A DNA stretch of 64,000 nucleotides from Nissolia schottii (GCA_003254905.1 QANU01007956.1:5960-69959), one strand, 5' to 3'; shown: positions 13,501 to 26,620, counted from the stretch's first letter. Translations and numbers: made by a program. Notes: generated by a model from the sequence alone, not told the origin.

Positions 13501-13822
13501 CATACAGACTGAAAAGTTTGTGTGGATCACTTTTTTCTTATCTGTTCATTTATAACTAGTTGTTGAAGCTCAGGAAGTTTCTCTTATCCTTTTTGCAGTT
13601 TTGTAATGAGTATGCTGTACCAAAGGACATGGTGGAAAACTTTAAGAAAGTCACTGCCCAAGATATTATTTGTTCCCAGGTCTTTAAATCTTTTTTAACT
13701 TTCTCATTTGCCCTCACTTTTGATTGTTGCCAAGGTTCAATGTAATCTGTGTTGGATTTTTTACCATTTGACAGAAGAGTGGTGGAGTTATGCTGAAGGA
13801 GGAGGATGTTGCTGTTTGTAAT
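10566..13822 (+). pseudogene. HD-domain (SAMHD1-like) phosphohydrolase pseudogene, copy 1
   Basis: Sixteen exon-like blocks match plant HD-domain proteins related to SAMHD1 dNTP triphosphohydrolases: about 10566-10589, 10758-10795, 10896-10916, 11137-11243, 11331-11382, 11464-11548, 11709-11799, 12179-12217, 12360-12427, 12565-12627, 12756-12809, 12901-12974, 13106-13198, 13274-13375, 13599-13679 and 13775-13822. Visible motifs are HSRFEHSLGVYWLAG, the metal-binding LLHDVGH, NGRNGIDVDKFDYIARDC and LFATRADLHRTVYTHPKVK. The gene is dead: the N-terminus is missing and replaced by Copia sequence, and the donor after block 3 is lost. Two bases (the AT of an expected ATG after GAGACT) are missing in block 11. 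TAA interrupts block 14 (ETAPS then stop, about 13,316), and the C-terminal part is absent. The second intron uses a GC donor (AG/GCAAGT). Splice sites are otherwise well kept. Confidence 0.85.
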
Positions 13823-14552
13823 CTGTGTTTTCCTACTCTATAAACTCATAAAATGCTAGTGGATTTCCTTCAAGCAATTCCAAATATTGGGAGAGTTTCA
13901 AGTATCTTGACTCTTGGTTGCATAATTGTTTGTTTTAGAATATACACCGCTGCTGACTTTTCTTTTGTACGCACGAAGCTTGTCCATATATCTACTAGCT
14001 GACATGTTATGCCTACGAGAGTATTTCTTAAGGCATTTGTGGTTTGTGGTTTAATTTTATCTTGTTTGGGTTGTGTCAATCAGAGAACGTAGCATTATTA
14101 ATTAACCATTGGATTCCTTACCTTTCATTTCACCCTGCTTTGTACCTTTCACTTGGAATTGCTTGTCTAGTTGATTCTATGTGCTTTCTAGGATATTTGA
14201 TTCTCTTTGATTAGATGGTGCTGATTTTTTGTACTCTATCTTATTTGATTTTTTTTGTCTTCATTGTCTCTAGTTAGTTGGATGGATGAATTCACAATTA
14301 CAATTGATATCTATCGTTATCGTTCTCATTGATCTCCATAAAATCATTGTTTCATGGCATGGTTTATTAAAAGCTTATTGTGCTTATGTCTAGCCGAGTC
14401 ACAGATGCCTGAAGTACGAGAGACCATTGCGTCGTCTTCCTCCGCTCTAAGATTCTTCATTTCACTAACAATGGGTGCGAGAGAGACTTTTGTGTTGAAG
14501 AAGATCAGTTTAGCGAGTGCACAATTAATACCAAAAAAGAAATAGTTAATAC
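13823..14552. other. 3' flank of HD pseudogene, copy 1 (no gene seen)
   Basis: Duplicated flank matching 33,005-33,577 plus 39,175-39,332. It contains the empty target of the Gypsy insertion: GTCTAGCCGAGTC near 14,391 corresponds to the CTAAC target site in copy 2. A weak open stretch on either strand (about 14,350-14,550) is conserved in both copies but matches nothing I recognise. Confidence 0.6.
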
Positions 14553-14701
14553 CCAAGTTGGTCCCTAGAAATGTCCTTGATGCCCAGGTTGGTTCCTAAA
14601 ACTTTTTTAGTGCCACATGGTCCTTATAAAATTTGGACATTGCTTACATTAATTTCTCTGACCAAAATAGCCATGACGGAACTCAAAACAATGTCATTTT
14701 G
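14553..14701. mobile_element. Truncated MITE-like element at the edge of array 2
   Basis: Left part of the element seen whole at 39,333-39,555. It starts CCCAAGTTGGTCCC and runs through GGACATTGCTTACATTAAT, but stops abruptly at about 14,700 where satellite sequence begins. The right terminal repeat is missing. The array therefore broke or replaced this element. Confidence 0.55.
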
Positions 14702-17700
14702 GATATATGGTTGGATAATTCAATAACTCGTGAGATTATTGTCACAAATTTGATGACTCTATGACCCTTCAAATTATGACGAGATAATTTGATTACTCAT
14801 CCGACCCGAGATAAAATTGTGGGATAGTTGAATGACCTGTGGTGGGTTAAATAGATGGCGTTGGAGGACCATCTAATATATGGTGGGATAATTCGATGAC
14901 TTGTGGTGGGTTAAATAGATGGCGTGGAGGACCATCTAATTTATGGTGGCATAATTCGATAACTTGTGGTGGGTTAAATAGACCCTAAACCCTAATATAT
15001 GGTGGGATAATTCGATGACCTGTGCTGGGTTAAATAGATGGCATTGAGCACCATCTAATATATGGTTGGATAATTCGATAACTCGTGAAATTATTGTCGA
15101 TAATTTGATGACCCATATAATTCTTGAAATTGTGGTGAGATAATTTGGTTACTCGTCTGACTCGAGATAAAATTGTGGCATAATTCAACGACTAGTGGTG
15201 GGTTAAATGGATGGCATGGAGGACCATCTAATATATGGTGGGATAATTCGATGACCTGTGATGGGTTAAATAGATGGCGTGGAGGACCATCTAATGTATG
15301 GTTGGATAATTCGATGACTCGTGAGATTATTGTCAAAAATTTGATGACCCTATGACCCTTCAAATTATGACGAGATAATTTGATTACTCGTCCGACCCGA
15401 GATAAAATTGTGGAATAGTTGAATGACCAGTGGTGGGTTAAATAGATGGCGTGGAGGACCATCTAATATATGCTGGGATAATTTGATGCCTGTGGTGGGT
15501 TAAATAGATGGCATGGAGGATCATCTAATATATGGTGGGATAATTTGATAACTTGTGATGGGTTAAACAAATGGCGTGGAGGACCATCTAATATATGGTG
15601 GGATAATTCGATGACCTATGGTGGGTTAAATAGATGGCATTGAGCATCATCTAATATATGGTGGGATAATTCGATAACTCATGAAATTATTGTCGGAAAT
15701 TTGATGACCCGTATGATTCTTGAAATTGCGGTAAGATAATTTGATTACTCGTCTGACCGAAATAAAATTGTGAGATAATTCAATGACTTGTGGCGGGTTA
15801 AATGGATGGCATGGAGGACCATCTAATATATAGTGGGATAATTCGATGACCTGTGGTGGGTTAAATAGATGGCATGGAGAACCATCTAATATATGATGGG
15901 ATAATTCAATGTTCTGTATTGGGTTAAATAGATGGCGTGGAGGACCATCTAATATATGGTTGGATAATTCGATGACCCGTGAGATTATTGTCAGAAATTT
16001 GATGACCCTATGACCCTTCAAATTATGACGAGATAATTTGATTACTCGTCCGATCCGAGATAACATTGTGGGATAGTTGAATGACCTGTGATGGGTTAAA
16101 TAGGTGGCCTAGAGGACCATCTAATATATGGTGGGATAAGTCGATGACCTATGGTGGGTTAAATAGATGACATGGAGGACCATCTAATATATGGTGGGTT
16201 ATTTCGATGACCTGTAGTGGGTTAAATAGATGGCGTAGATGACCGTTGGATAATTCGATGACCCCGTGAAAATATTAGTGGATATTTGTTGGCCCGTATG
16301 ATCCTTGAAATTATGGCGAGAGAATTTGATTACTCGTCCGACACGAGATAAAATTGTGGGATAATTCAATGACCTGTGGTGGGTTAAATAGATGACATGG
16401 AAGACCATCTAATTTATGGTGGGATAATTTAATAACGTGTGGTGGATTAAATAGATGGCATGGAAGACCGTCTAATATATAGTAGGATAATTTGATGACC
16501 CGTGAAATTATTGTCGAAAATTTGAAGATCCTGTGACCCTTGAAATTATGACGAGATAATTTGATTACTCGTCCAACACGAGATAAAATTGTGGGATAGT
16601 TGAATGACTTGTGGTGGGTTAAATAGATGGTATGGAGGACGATCTAATATATGGTGGGATAATTCGATGACTTGTGGTGGGTTAAATAAATGGCATAGAG
16701 GACCATCTAATATATGCTGGGATAATTCGATGACTCGTGAAATTATTGTCAAAAAATTGATGACCCTATGACCCTTGAAATTATGACAAGATAATTTGAT
16801 TACTCGTTCAGCCCGTAATAAAATTGTAAGATAGTTTAATGACAAGTGAATTAAATAAATGGCATGGAGGATCATCTAATATATAGTAGGATAATTCGAT
16901 AACCAGTGAAATTATTGTAGAAATTTGTTGGCCCGTATAACCCTTAAAATTATGGCGAAAGAATTTGATTACTCGTTCGACCCGAGATAAAATTGTAAAG
17001 AATTTGATTACTCGTTCGACCCGAGATAAAATTGTGGGATAATTCAATGACCTATGGTGGGTTAAATAGATGGCATGGAGGACCATCTAATATATGGTGG
17101 AAAAATTTGATAATCTGTGAAATTATTGTCGAAAATTTGATGGCCCGTATAACCCTTGAAATTATGGCGAGATAATTTGATTACTCGTCCGACCCGAGAT
17201 AACATTGTGGGATAGTTGAATGACCTGTGGTGGGTTAAATAGATGGCGTGGAGGATCATCTAATATATGGTGGGATAAATCGATGACCTGTGGTGGGTTG
17301 AATAGATGGCGTGGAGGACTATCTAATATATGGTTGGATAATTCGATGATCTGTGAAATTATTAGTGGATATTTGTTGGCCCGTATGACCCTTGAAATTA
17401 TGGCGAGAGAATTTGATTACTCGCTCGACACGAGATAAAATTGTGGGACAATTCAATGACCTATGGTGGGTTAAATAGATTGTATGGAGGACCATCTAAT
17501 ATATGGTGAGATAATTCGATGACCTGTGGTGGGATGGCATGAAGGACCACCAAATATATGGTGGGATAATTCGATAACCCGTGAAATTAGTGTCGGAAAT
17601 TTGATGATCATGTGACCCTTGAAATTATGACGAGATAATTTGATTATTCGTCCGACCCGAGATAAAATTGTGGGATAGTTGAATTACCTGTGGTGGGTTA

Positions 17701-19266
17701 AATAGATGGCATGGAGGACGATCTAATATATGGTGGGATAATTCGATGACCTGTTTTGGGTTAAATAGATGGCATAGAGGACCATCTAATATATGCTGGG
17801 ATAATTCGATGACCTGTGGTGGGTTAAGTAGATGGCGTGGAGGACCGATAATTCGATGACTCGTGAAATTATTGTCGAAAATTTGATTACCCTATGACCC
17901 TTGAAATGATGAGATAATTTGATTACTAGTCCGACCCGAGATAAAATTGTGGGATAGTTGAATGACAAGTGGTGAATTAAATAGATGGCATGGAGGACCA
18001 TCTAATATATTGTAGGATAATTCGATAACCCGTGAAATTATTGTTGGAAATTTGTTGGTCCATATGACCCTTGAAATTATGGCGAGAGAATTGGATTACT
18101 CGTCCAACCCGAGATAAAATTGTGGGATAATTCAATGACCTTTGTGGTGGATTAAATAGATGGCATGGAAGACCATCTAGTATATAGTGGGATAATTTAA
18201 TAACATGTGGTGGGTTAAATAGATGATATGGAAGACCGTCTAATATATAGTGGGATAATTTGATGACTTGTGATAGGTTAAATAAATGGCATAGAGAGCA
18301 TCTAATATATGGTGACATAATTCGATGACCCGCTAAATTATTGTCGAAAATTTGATGGCCCTTATGACCCTTGAAATTATGACGAGATAATTTGATTACT
18401 CATCCTACTTAAGATAAAATTGTGGGATAATTCAATGACCTGTGGTGGGTTAAATAGATGACATAAAGGACCATCTAATATATGGTGGAATAATTCGATG
18501 ACTTGTTATGGGGTAAATAGATGGCAGACAGGACCATCTAATATATGGTGGGATAATTCGATGGCCCGTTAAATTATTGTCAAAAATTTAATGGAGCCTA
18601 CGACCCTTGAAATTATGACGAGATAATTTGATTACTCGTTCGACTCGAGATAAAATTGTGGGATAATTCAAGGACCTGTGGTGGGTTAAATAGATGGCGT
18701 GGAGGAGCGTATAATATATTGTGCGATAATTCGATTACCTGTGGTGGGAAAATAGATGGCATGGAGTAGCATCTAAAATATGGTGAGATAATTCGATATC
18801 CCATTAAATTATTGTCGGAAATTTGATGGCCCGTATGTACCATGAAATTATGACGAGAAAATTTGATTACTCGTCTGACCCGGAATAAAATTGTGGGATA
18901 TTTCAATGACCTGTGGTGGTTTAAATAGATGGCATGGAGGATCATCTACTATATGATGGGTTAATTCGATGACCTGTGGTGGGTTAAATAGATGGCATGG
19001 AGGACCATCTAATATATGTTGGGACAATTCGATTACCGGTTAAATTATTATCGAAAATTTGATGGCCCCTATGACCCTTAAAATTATGACGAGATAATTT
19101 GATTACTCATCTGACCCGAGATAAAATTGTGAGATAATTCAATGATCTGTGGTGGGTTAAATAGATGGCGTGGAGGACCATATACTATATGGTGCGATAA
19201 TTCGGTTACTTGTGGTGGGTTAAATAAATGGGATGGGGACCATTTAATATATGGTGAGGTAATTCT
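14702..19266 (+). repeat. Satellite array 2
   Basis: Same A (63 bp) and B (109 bp) units as array 1. Clean examples are A at 15,241-15,303 and B at 15,304-15,412. Runs of three or four A units are commoner here. It holds a telomere-like CCCTAAACCCTAA at 14,983-14,995 inside an A unit and a partial duplication of a B-unit end near 16,960-17,035. It ends at the common tail. Confidence 0.95.
14983..14995 (-). repeat. Telomere-type motif inside a satellite unit
   Basis: CCCTAAACCCTAA, almost two units of the plant telomere repeat read on the C-rich strand, replaces the usual ATGGCATGGAGG part of an A unit just after GGTTAAATAGA. It is short enough to be chance or a single repair event. Confidence 0.5.
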
Positions 19267-19547
19267 TTGACTCAAGAAAGTTAGGAAGATCATGGACAAG
19301 TCCTTTTCATCGAAAAAGTAGCCACAATTTTCTTAATACAAATATTTACATTATACTAATTTTTTTTCATGCTTATTAGTGCTTGATCCCTTCCTGACTG
19401 AAGTTATTTTCTACTTATATGAATTTATTAACTATGACTTTGTTTTTTTAGTGTTTGTGTATAAGCTGAAACTTTCAAGATGTCGAGCTTCGTTGTTTTG
19501 TTATGAAGTGTATATGATTCCAATTTTTTCATGGAATTCTTTCAGAA
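19267..19547 (+). repeat. Common array tail, copy after array 2
   Basis: Starts CTCAAGAAAGTTAGGAAGATC like the tails of arrays 1 and 3. It extends further, through CTTCCTGACTGAAGTTATTTTC and a T-rich stretch, to ATGGAATTCTTTCAG. A second copy with the same order of words follows at 19,815-20,101, about 548 bp away. Function unknown. Confidence 0.75.
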
Positions 19548-19814
19548 AAGTAGATGTGGCGTGATTGATAATTTGATTAAATTTTCAGTCATTTGGGCAC
19601 CATTGTAAAGGTAAGATGACTTTAAATTATAGGTATTAGGTAAAGATTAGTTTTTTTTATCTTACATGTGTTTGTAATATTTAGGATTAATTTCACAGTT
19701 TTGCTTCTTTTTTTTCTATTTAGGTTTTCCTTCCGTTAGTGTTTTCTGCCATGTAAATGCAACTGAAAATCAAGGTCTCTGATTTCATTTCCTTTTAATT
19801 ATTAGTTATTTTCT

Positions 19815-20101
19815 CATGAGCTCAAGAAAGTTAAGAAGATCATGGGTCAAGTCCTTTTTATCGACTAGGTAGCCAAAATTTTCTTATGACATATATTCAC
19901 ATTATACTAATTTTTGTTTTCATGCTTGTTAATGCTCAATCCCTTCCTGACTAAAGTTATTTTCTATTCAAATAAATATATTAACTATGACTTTGTTTTT
20001 TTAGTATTTATGTATAAGCTTAAACTTTCAGGATGTCGAGCCCTGTTGTTATTGCTATAGCTTCGTGTATGATTCTAATTGTATCATGGAATTCATTCAG
20101 A
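19815..20101 (+). repeat. Common array tail, free diverged copy
   Basis: CTCAAGAAAGTTAAGAAGATC at its start, CTTCCTGACTAAAGTTATTTTC in the middle and ATGGAATTCATTCAG at its end make it a roughly 85-90% match to 19,267-19,547. It is not preceded by satellite. It is followed by an open stretch (20,102-20,167) ending in AAG/GTAAGC that could be a stray exon, but I cannot identify it. Confidence 0.65.
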
Positions 20102-20167
20102 GACCCTCAAATGTCTCAACATTAATGCTCATCGTTTCAATACTATTCTAGTATCCTCCGCATTTAA

Positions 20168-20344
20168 GGTAAGCATTTATACCTCTCAGATCTTATATTC
20201 TGTTCTTTATTGGTCCATTATGAAGTAGTTAGGCTTACATATTTTCGTTATGTAATTCTGAAAATTGATGGTTTAAAATTAATGTCTTCCCTTTTTCATG
20301 TTTCCTATTTTATTTAAATTAAACGTTGACATTATACCCTTATC
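20168..20344. other. Short spacer before array 3
   Basis: AT-rich unique-looking sequence between the free tail copy and the first degenerate satellite units (TAATTCGATGACCCATAC at about 20,346). No gene or element recognised. Confidence 0.5.
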
Positions 20345-23300
20345 ATAATTCGATGACCCATACTACAATCAAAATTATTGTGGAATAATTGGATGGCTTA
20401 CATAACCCTCTACAATGATCCTTATCATTATTATCGAAACTTCAATGGCCCGTATGACCCTTAAAATTATGGTGAGATAATTTGATTACTCGTTTGACCC
20501 GAGATAAAATTGGAGGATAATTCAATGACCAGTGGTGGGTCAAATAGATGGCATGGAGGATCATCCAATATATGGTGGATAATTTGATTACCTTTAGTGG
20601 GTTAAATAGATGACATGGAGGACTATCAAATATATCGTGGGATAATTCGATAACTTGTGGTGGGTTAAATAGATGGCGTGGAGGACTATCTAATGGTGGG
20701 AGACTTTGATGACCTGTGATTTAAATAGATGGCATGGAGGACCATCTAATATATGGTGGGATAATTCAATAACTCGTGAAATTATTGTCAGAAATTTGAT
20801 GACCTGTATGATTCTTGAAATTATGGCGAGATAATTTGATTACTCGTCCGACCCGAGATAAAAATTGTGGGATAATGCAATGACCTGTGGTGGGTTAAAT
20901 GGATGACATGGAGGACCATCTAATATATGGTGGGATAATTCGATAACTCGTGAAATTATTGTCAGAAATTTGATGACCCGTATAATTCTTGAAATTATGG
21001 CGAGATAGTTTGATTACTTGTCCGACCCGAGATAAAATTGTGGGATAATTCAATGACCTGTAGTGGGTTAAATGGATGGCATGGAGGACCATCTAATATA
21101 TGGTGGGATAATTCGATGACCTGTGGTGGGTTAATTAGATGGCATGGAAGACCATCTAATATATGGTGGGATAATTCGATAATTTGTGGTGGGTTAAGTA
21201 GATGGTGTGGAGGATCATCTAATATAACGTTGGATAATTCGATACTCGTGAGATTATTGTTAGAAATTTGGTGACTCCATCACCCTGAAAATATGACGAG
21301 ATAATTTGATTACTCTTAGGACCCGAGATAAAATTGCGTGATAGTTGAATGACCTGTGATGGGTTAAATAGATGGCATGGAGGACCATCTAATATATGGT
21401 GGCATATTTCGATGACCTGTGGTGGATTCAATAGATGGTGTGGAGGATCATCTCATATATGGTGGGATAATTCGATGACTCGTGAAATTATTGTAAAAAA
21501 TTTGATGACCCTATGGCCCTTAAAATTATGACGAGATAATTTGATTATTTGTCCGACCCGAAATAAAATTATGGGATAGTTGAATGACTTGTGGTGGATT
21601 AAATAGATGGCATTGAGGACCATCTTATATATGGTAGGATAATTCGATAACCCGTGAAATTATTCGTGGAAATTTGTTGGCTCGTATGACCCTCGAAATT
21701 ATGGCGAGAGAATTTGATTACTCGTCCGTCACGAGATAAATTGTGGGATAATTCAATGACTTGTAGTGGGTTAAATAGATGGCATGGAGGACAATCTAAT
21801 ATATGGTGGAATAATTCGATAACCTGTGGTGGGTTAAATAGATGGCATGGAGGACCATCTAATATATGGTAGGATAATTCGATAATTCGTGAAATTATTG
21901 TCAGAAATTTGTTGGCCCGTATGACAATCGAAATTATGGCGAGAGAATTTAATTACTAATCCGACTCGATATAAAATTGTGGGATAATTCAATGACATGT
22001 GGTGGTTTAAGTAGATCGCATGGAGGACCATCTAATATATGCTGGGATAATTCGATGACCTGTGGTGGGTTAAATAGATGGCATAGAGGGTAATCTAATA
22101 TATGGTGGAAAAATTCGATAATCCGTGAAATTATTGTCGAGAATTTGATGGCACATATAACCCATGAAATTACGGCGAGATAATTTGATAACTTGTCTGA
22201 GCCAAGATAAAATTGTGCGATAATTCAATGACCTGTGGTGGGTTAAATAGATGGCATGGATGACTATCTAATATATGGTGGGATAATTCGATGACCTGTG
22301 GTGGGTTAAATAGATGGCATGGAGGACCATCTAATATATGGTAGGATAATTCGATAACTCGTAAAATTATTGTCGAAAATTTGTTGGCTCGTATGATACT
22401 TGAAATTATGGCGAGAGAATTTGATTACTTGTCGGACCCGACATAAAATTGTGGGATAATTCAATGACCTGTAGTGGGTTAAATAGATGGCATGGAGGAC
22501 CATCTAATATATGGTGGGATAATTCGATGACCTGTGATGGGTTAAATAGATATCATAGAGGACCATCTAATAAATGGTGGGATAATTCGATGAGCTGTTA
22601 AATAATTGTCAAAAATTTGATGGCCACTATGACCCTTGAAATTATGACGAGATGATTTGATTACTCATCTGACCCGAGATAAAATTGCAAGATAATTCGA
22701 TGACCTATGGTAGGTTAAATAGATGGCATGGGGACCATCTAATATATGCTGCGATAATTCAATGACTTGTGGTGAGTTAAATAGATGGCAAGGAGGATCG
22801 TCTAATATATGGTGAGATAATTCGATGACTCGTTAAATTATTGGTAGAAATTTGACGGTCCGTATGGCCCACGAAATTATGGCGACATGATTTGATTTTT
22901 CGTCCTGAGATAAAATTGTAGGAGAATTCAGTGACCTGTGGTAGGTTAAATACATGGCATGGAAGACCATCTAATATACAGTGGGATATATCCAGGACCC
23001 GTTAAACCTTGAAATTATGGCAAGATGATTTGATTACTTGTCCGACCCGAGATAAAATTGTGAGATAATTCAACGGCCTGTGGTAGGTTAAATAGGTGGC
23101 AAGGAGGACCATCTAATGTATAGTGGGATAATTCGATGACCTGTGAGGGGTTTAATAGATGTCGTGGAGAACCTTCTAATATATGGTGAGATAATTTGAT
23201 GACACGTGAACTTATTGTCAGAAAGTTGATGACCCTATTTCACAGGTCATTGAATTATCCCACCATCTATTAGATGGTTCTCCTTGTCATCTATTGAACC

Positions 23301-26300
23301 CACCACATGTCATTGAATTATTGTCAGAAATTTGATAGCCCTTATTACCCTTGAAATTATAACGAGATAATTTGATTACTCGTCTGAGCCGAGATAATAT
23401 TGCGAGATAATTCGATGACCTGTGGTAGGTTAAATAGATGGCATGCGGACCATCTAATATATGCTGCGATAATTCAATGTCTTGTGGTGAGTTAAATAGA
23501 TGGCAAGGAGGACCGTCTAATATATGGTGAGATAATTCGATGACCCGTTAAATTATTGTCAGAAATTTGATGGTCCGTATGACCCACGAAATGATGGCGA
23601 CATGATTTGATTATTCGTCCCGAGATAAAATTGTGGGAGAATTCAGTGACCTGTGGTAAGTTAAATAGATGGCATGGAAGACCATCTAATATACGGTGGG
23701 ATAAATCCAAGACCCATTAAATTATTATCAGAAATTTGATGACCCGTATGAACCTTGAAATTATGGCGAGATGATTTGATTACTTGTCCGACCCGAGATA
23801 AAATTGTGAGATAATTCAACGGCCTGTGGTGGGTTAAATAGGTGGCAAGGAGGACCATCTAATATATAGTGGGATAATTCGATGACCTGTGAGGGGTTTA
23901 ATAGATGTCGTGGAGAACCTTGTAATATATGGTGAGATAATTTGATGACACGTGAACTTATTGTCAGAAATTTGATGACCCTATGACCCTTAGAATTATA
24001 ACGAGATAATTTGATAACTCGTCCGACCCAAGATAAAATTTTGTGATAATTCAATGACATGTGGTGGGTTCAATAGATGACAAGGAGAACCATCTAATAG
24101 ATGGTGGGATAATTCAATGACCTGTGAAATTATTGTCAGAAATTTGATAGCCCTTATTACCCTTGAAATTTAACGAGATAATTTGATTACTCGTCTGAGC
24201 TGAGATAAAATTGTGAGATAATTCAATGACCTGCGGTGTGTTAAAAAGATGGCATGGAGGACCATCTAATATATGGTGAGATAATTCGATAAACTGTGAA
24301 ATTATTCTCAGAAATTTGATTGCCCGTATGACCCTTGAAATTATGGCGAGATAATGTGATTACTCGTCTGACCTGACATAAAATTATGAAATAATTCATT
24401 AACCTGTGGTGGGTTAAATTGATGGCATGGAGGACCATTTACTATATGGTGGGATAATTCGATAACTCGTGAAAATAATGTCAGAAATTTGATGGTCCGT
24501 ATGACCCTTGAAATTCTAGAGAATATAATGTGATTACTCGTCCGACCCAAGATGAAATTGTGGGATAATTCAATTACCTGTGGTGCGTTAAATAGATGGC
24601 ATTGAGGAGCATCTAATATATGGTGGGATATTTCGATAACCTGTCGTGGGTTAAATAGATGGCGTGGATGACCATCTAATATATGCTGCGATAATTTGAT
24701 GACCCGTGAAATTATTTTCAAAAATTTGATGGCCCGTATGACACTTGAAATTATGGCGAGATAATTAGATTATTCGTCCACCCCGAGATTAAATTGTGGA
24801 ATAATTCAATGACCAGTGGTGGGTTAAATAGATGGCATGGAGGACCATCTAATATACGGTGGGATAATTCGATACCCCGTGAAATTGTTGTCAGAAATTT
24901 GATGGTCGGTATGACCCTTGGAATTCTGGTGAGATAATTTGATTACTCGTCCGACCCGAGATAAAATTGTGGGATACTTCAATGAGCTGTGATGAGTTAA
25001 ATATATGGCACAGAGGATCATCTAATATATGGTGGGATAAATCGATGACCTGTGGTAGGTTAAATAGATGGCATGGAGGACCATCTAACATGTGGTGGGA
25101 TAATTCGATGACCCGTGAAATTATTGTCGAAAATTTGATGGCCCCTATGGCTCTTGAAATTATGGCGAGATAATTTGATTCCTCGTCCGACCCAAGATAA
25201 AATTGTAGGATGATTCAATGACTTGTGGTAGGTTAAATAGATTGCATGGAGGATCATCTAATATATGGCGAGATAATTTGATTGCTCGACCGACCTGAGA
25301 TAAAATTGAGGGATAATTCAATGATCTATGGTGGGTTAAATGGATGGCATGGAGGACAATCTAATATATAGTGAGATAGTTGAATGAGCTGTGGTGGTTT
25401 AAATAGATGGCATGGAGGGTCATCTAATATATGGTGGGATATTTCGATGACCTGTGGTGGGTTAAATAGATGACATGGAGGACGATCTAATATATGGTGG
25501 GATAATTCGATGACCTGGGTTAAATAGATGGCATAGAGGACCATCTAATATATGGTGGGATAATTCGATGACCTATTAAATTATTGTTGAAAATTTCATG
25601 GCCCCTATGACCCTTGAAATTATGACGAGATAATTTGATTACTCCTCTGACCCGAGATAAAATTGTGGGATAATTTAATGACTTGTGGTGGGTTAAATAG
25701 ATGGTATAGAGGACCATCTACTATATGGTGGAATAATTCGATGACTTGTTATGGGTTAAATAGATGGCAGAGAGGACTATCTAATATATGGTGAGATATT
25801 TGGATGAGTCGTTAAGTTATTGTCAAAAATTTGATGGAGCCTATGTCCCTTGAAATTATGACGAGATAAGTTGATTACTCGTTCTACCCGGGATAAAATT
25901 GTGGGATAATTCAATGACCTATGGTGGGTTAAATAGATGGCATGGAGGAATGTATAATATGTTCTACGATAATTCGATTACCTGTGACAAGTTAAATAGA
26001 TGGCATGGAGGACCATCTAATATATGGTGGGAGAATTTGAGAACCCGTTAAATTATTGTCAAAAATTTGATGGCCCGTATGACCCATGAAATTATGACGA
26101 GATAATTTGATTACTCGTCTGACCCGAAATAAAATTGTGGGATAGTTCAATGACCTGTGGTGGGTTAAATAGATGTCATGGAGGACCATCTAATATATGG
26201 TGGGATAATTCGATAACATGTGGTGGGTTAAATAGATGGTATGGAGGACCATTTAATATATGGTGGAATAATTCGATTACCCGTTAAATTATTGTCAGAA

Positions 26301-26510
26301 ATTTGATGACCCCTATGACCCTTAAAATTATGACGAGATAATTTGATTACTCATCCGACCCGAAATAAAATTGGGAGATAGTTCAATGACCTGTGGTGGG
26401 TTAAATAGATGACGTGGAGGACCATATACTATATGGTGCGGTAATTCGATTACCTGTGGTGGGTTAAATAGATGGCATGGGGGATCATCTAATATATGGT
26501 TAGATAATTC
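20345..26510 (+). repeat. Satellite array 3
   Basis: Same composite satellite. The first few hundred bases are degenerate, the rest close to the array consensus. From about 21,540 to its end it is the duplicated partner of array 1, with internal gains and losses of whole units (about 490 bp at 25,890-26,375 has no partner near the end of array 1). It contains an 83-bp inverted patch at 23,237-23,319 and ends at the common tail. Confidence 0.95.
23237..23319 (-). repeat. 83-bp micro-inversion within array 3
   Basis: The sequence from ATTTCACAGGTCATTGAATT to CACATGTCATTGAATT is the exact reverse complement of satellite lying in normal orientation at about 24,046-24,128. The inverted patch is bounded by CATTGAATTAT words that resemble each other in both orientations. 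It is the only clear orientation switch I found in the arrays. Confidence 0.85.
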
Positions 26511-26620
26511 GTTGACTCAAGAACGTTAGGAAGATCATGGACAAGTCCTTTTGATCGACAAAATAGCCGCAATTTTCTTAATACAAATATTTATATCATA
26601 CTAATTTTTTTTTCATACTT
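26511..26620 (+). repeat. Common array tail, copy after array 3
   Basis: GACTCAAGAACGTTAGGAAG and the following bases are nearly identical to 8,011-8,120, as expected for the duplicated partner. Confidence 0.8.

Noticed and set aside
14344-14556. Small frames on both strands conserved between the duplication copies (partner at 39,151-39,336)
   Set aside because: Conservation is explained by the recent duplication; the peptides match nothing I recognise and both strands are open.
15091-19299. Many minus-strand open frames in the arrays encoding repeats of HHILDGPPCHLFNPPQVIEL
   Set aside because: The 63-bp unit is divisible by three and lacks stops in this frame, so tandem copies stay open by arithmetic. 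The 109-bp units shift the frame each time, copies are degenerate, and there are no gene signals.
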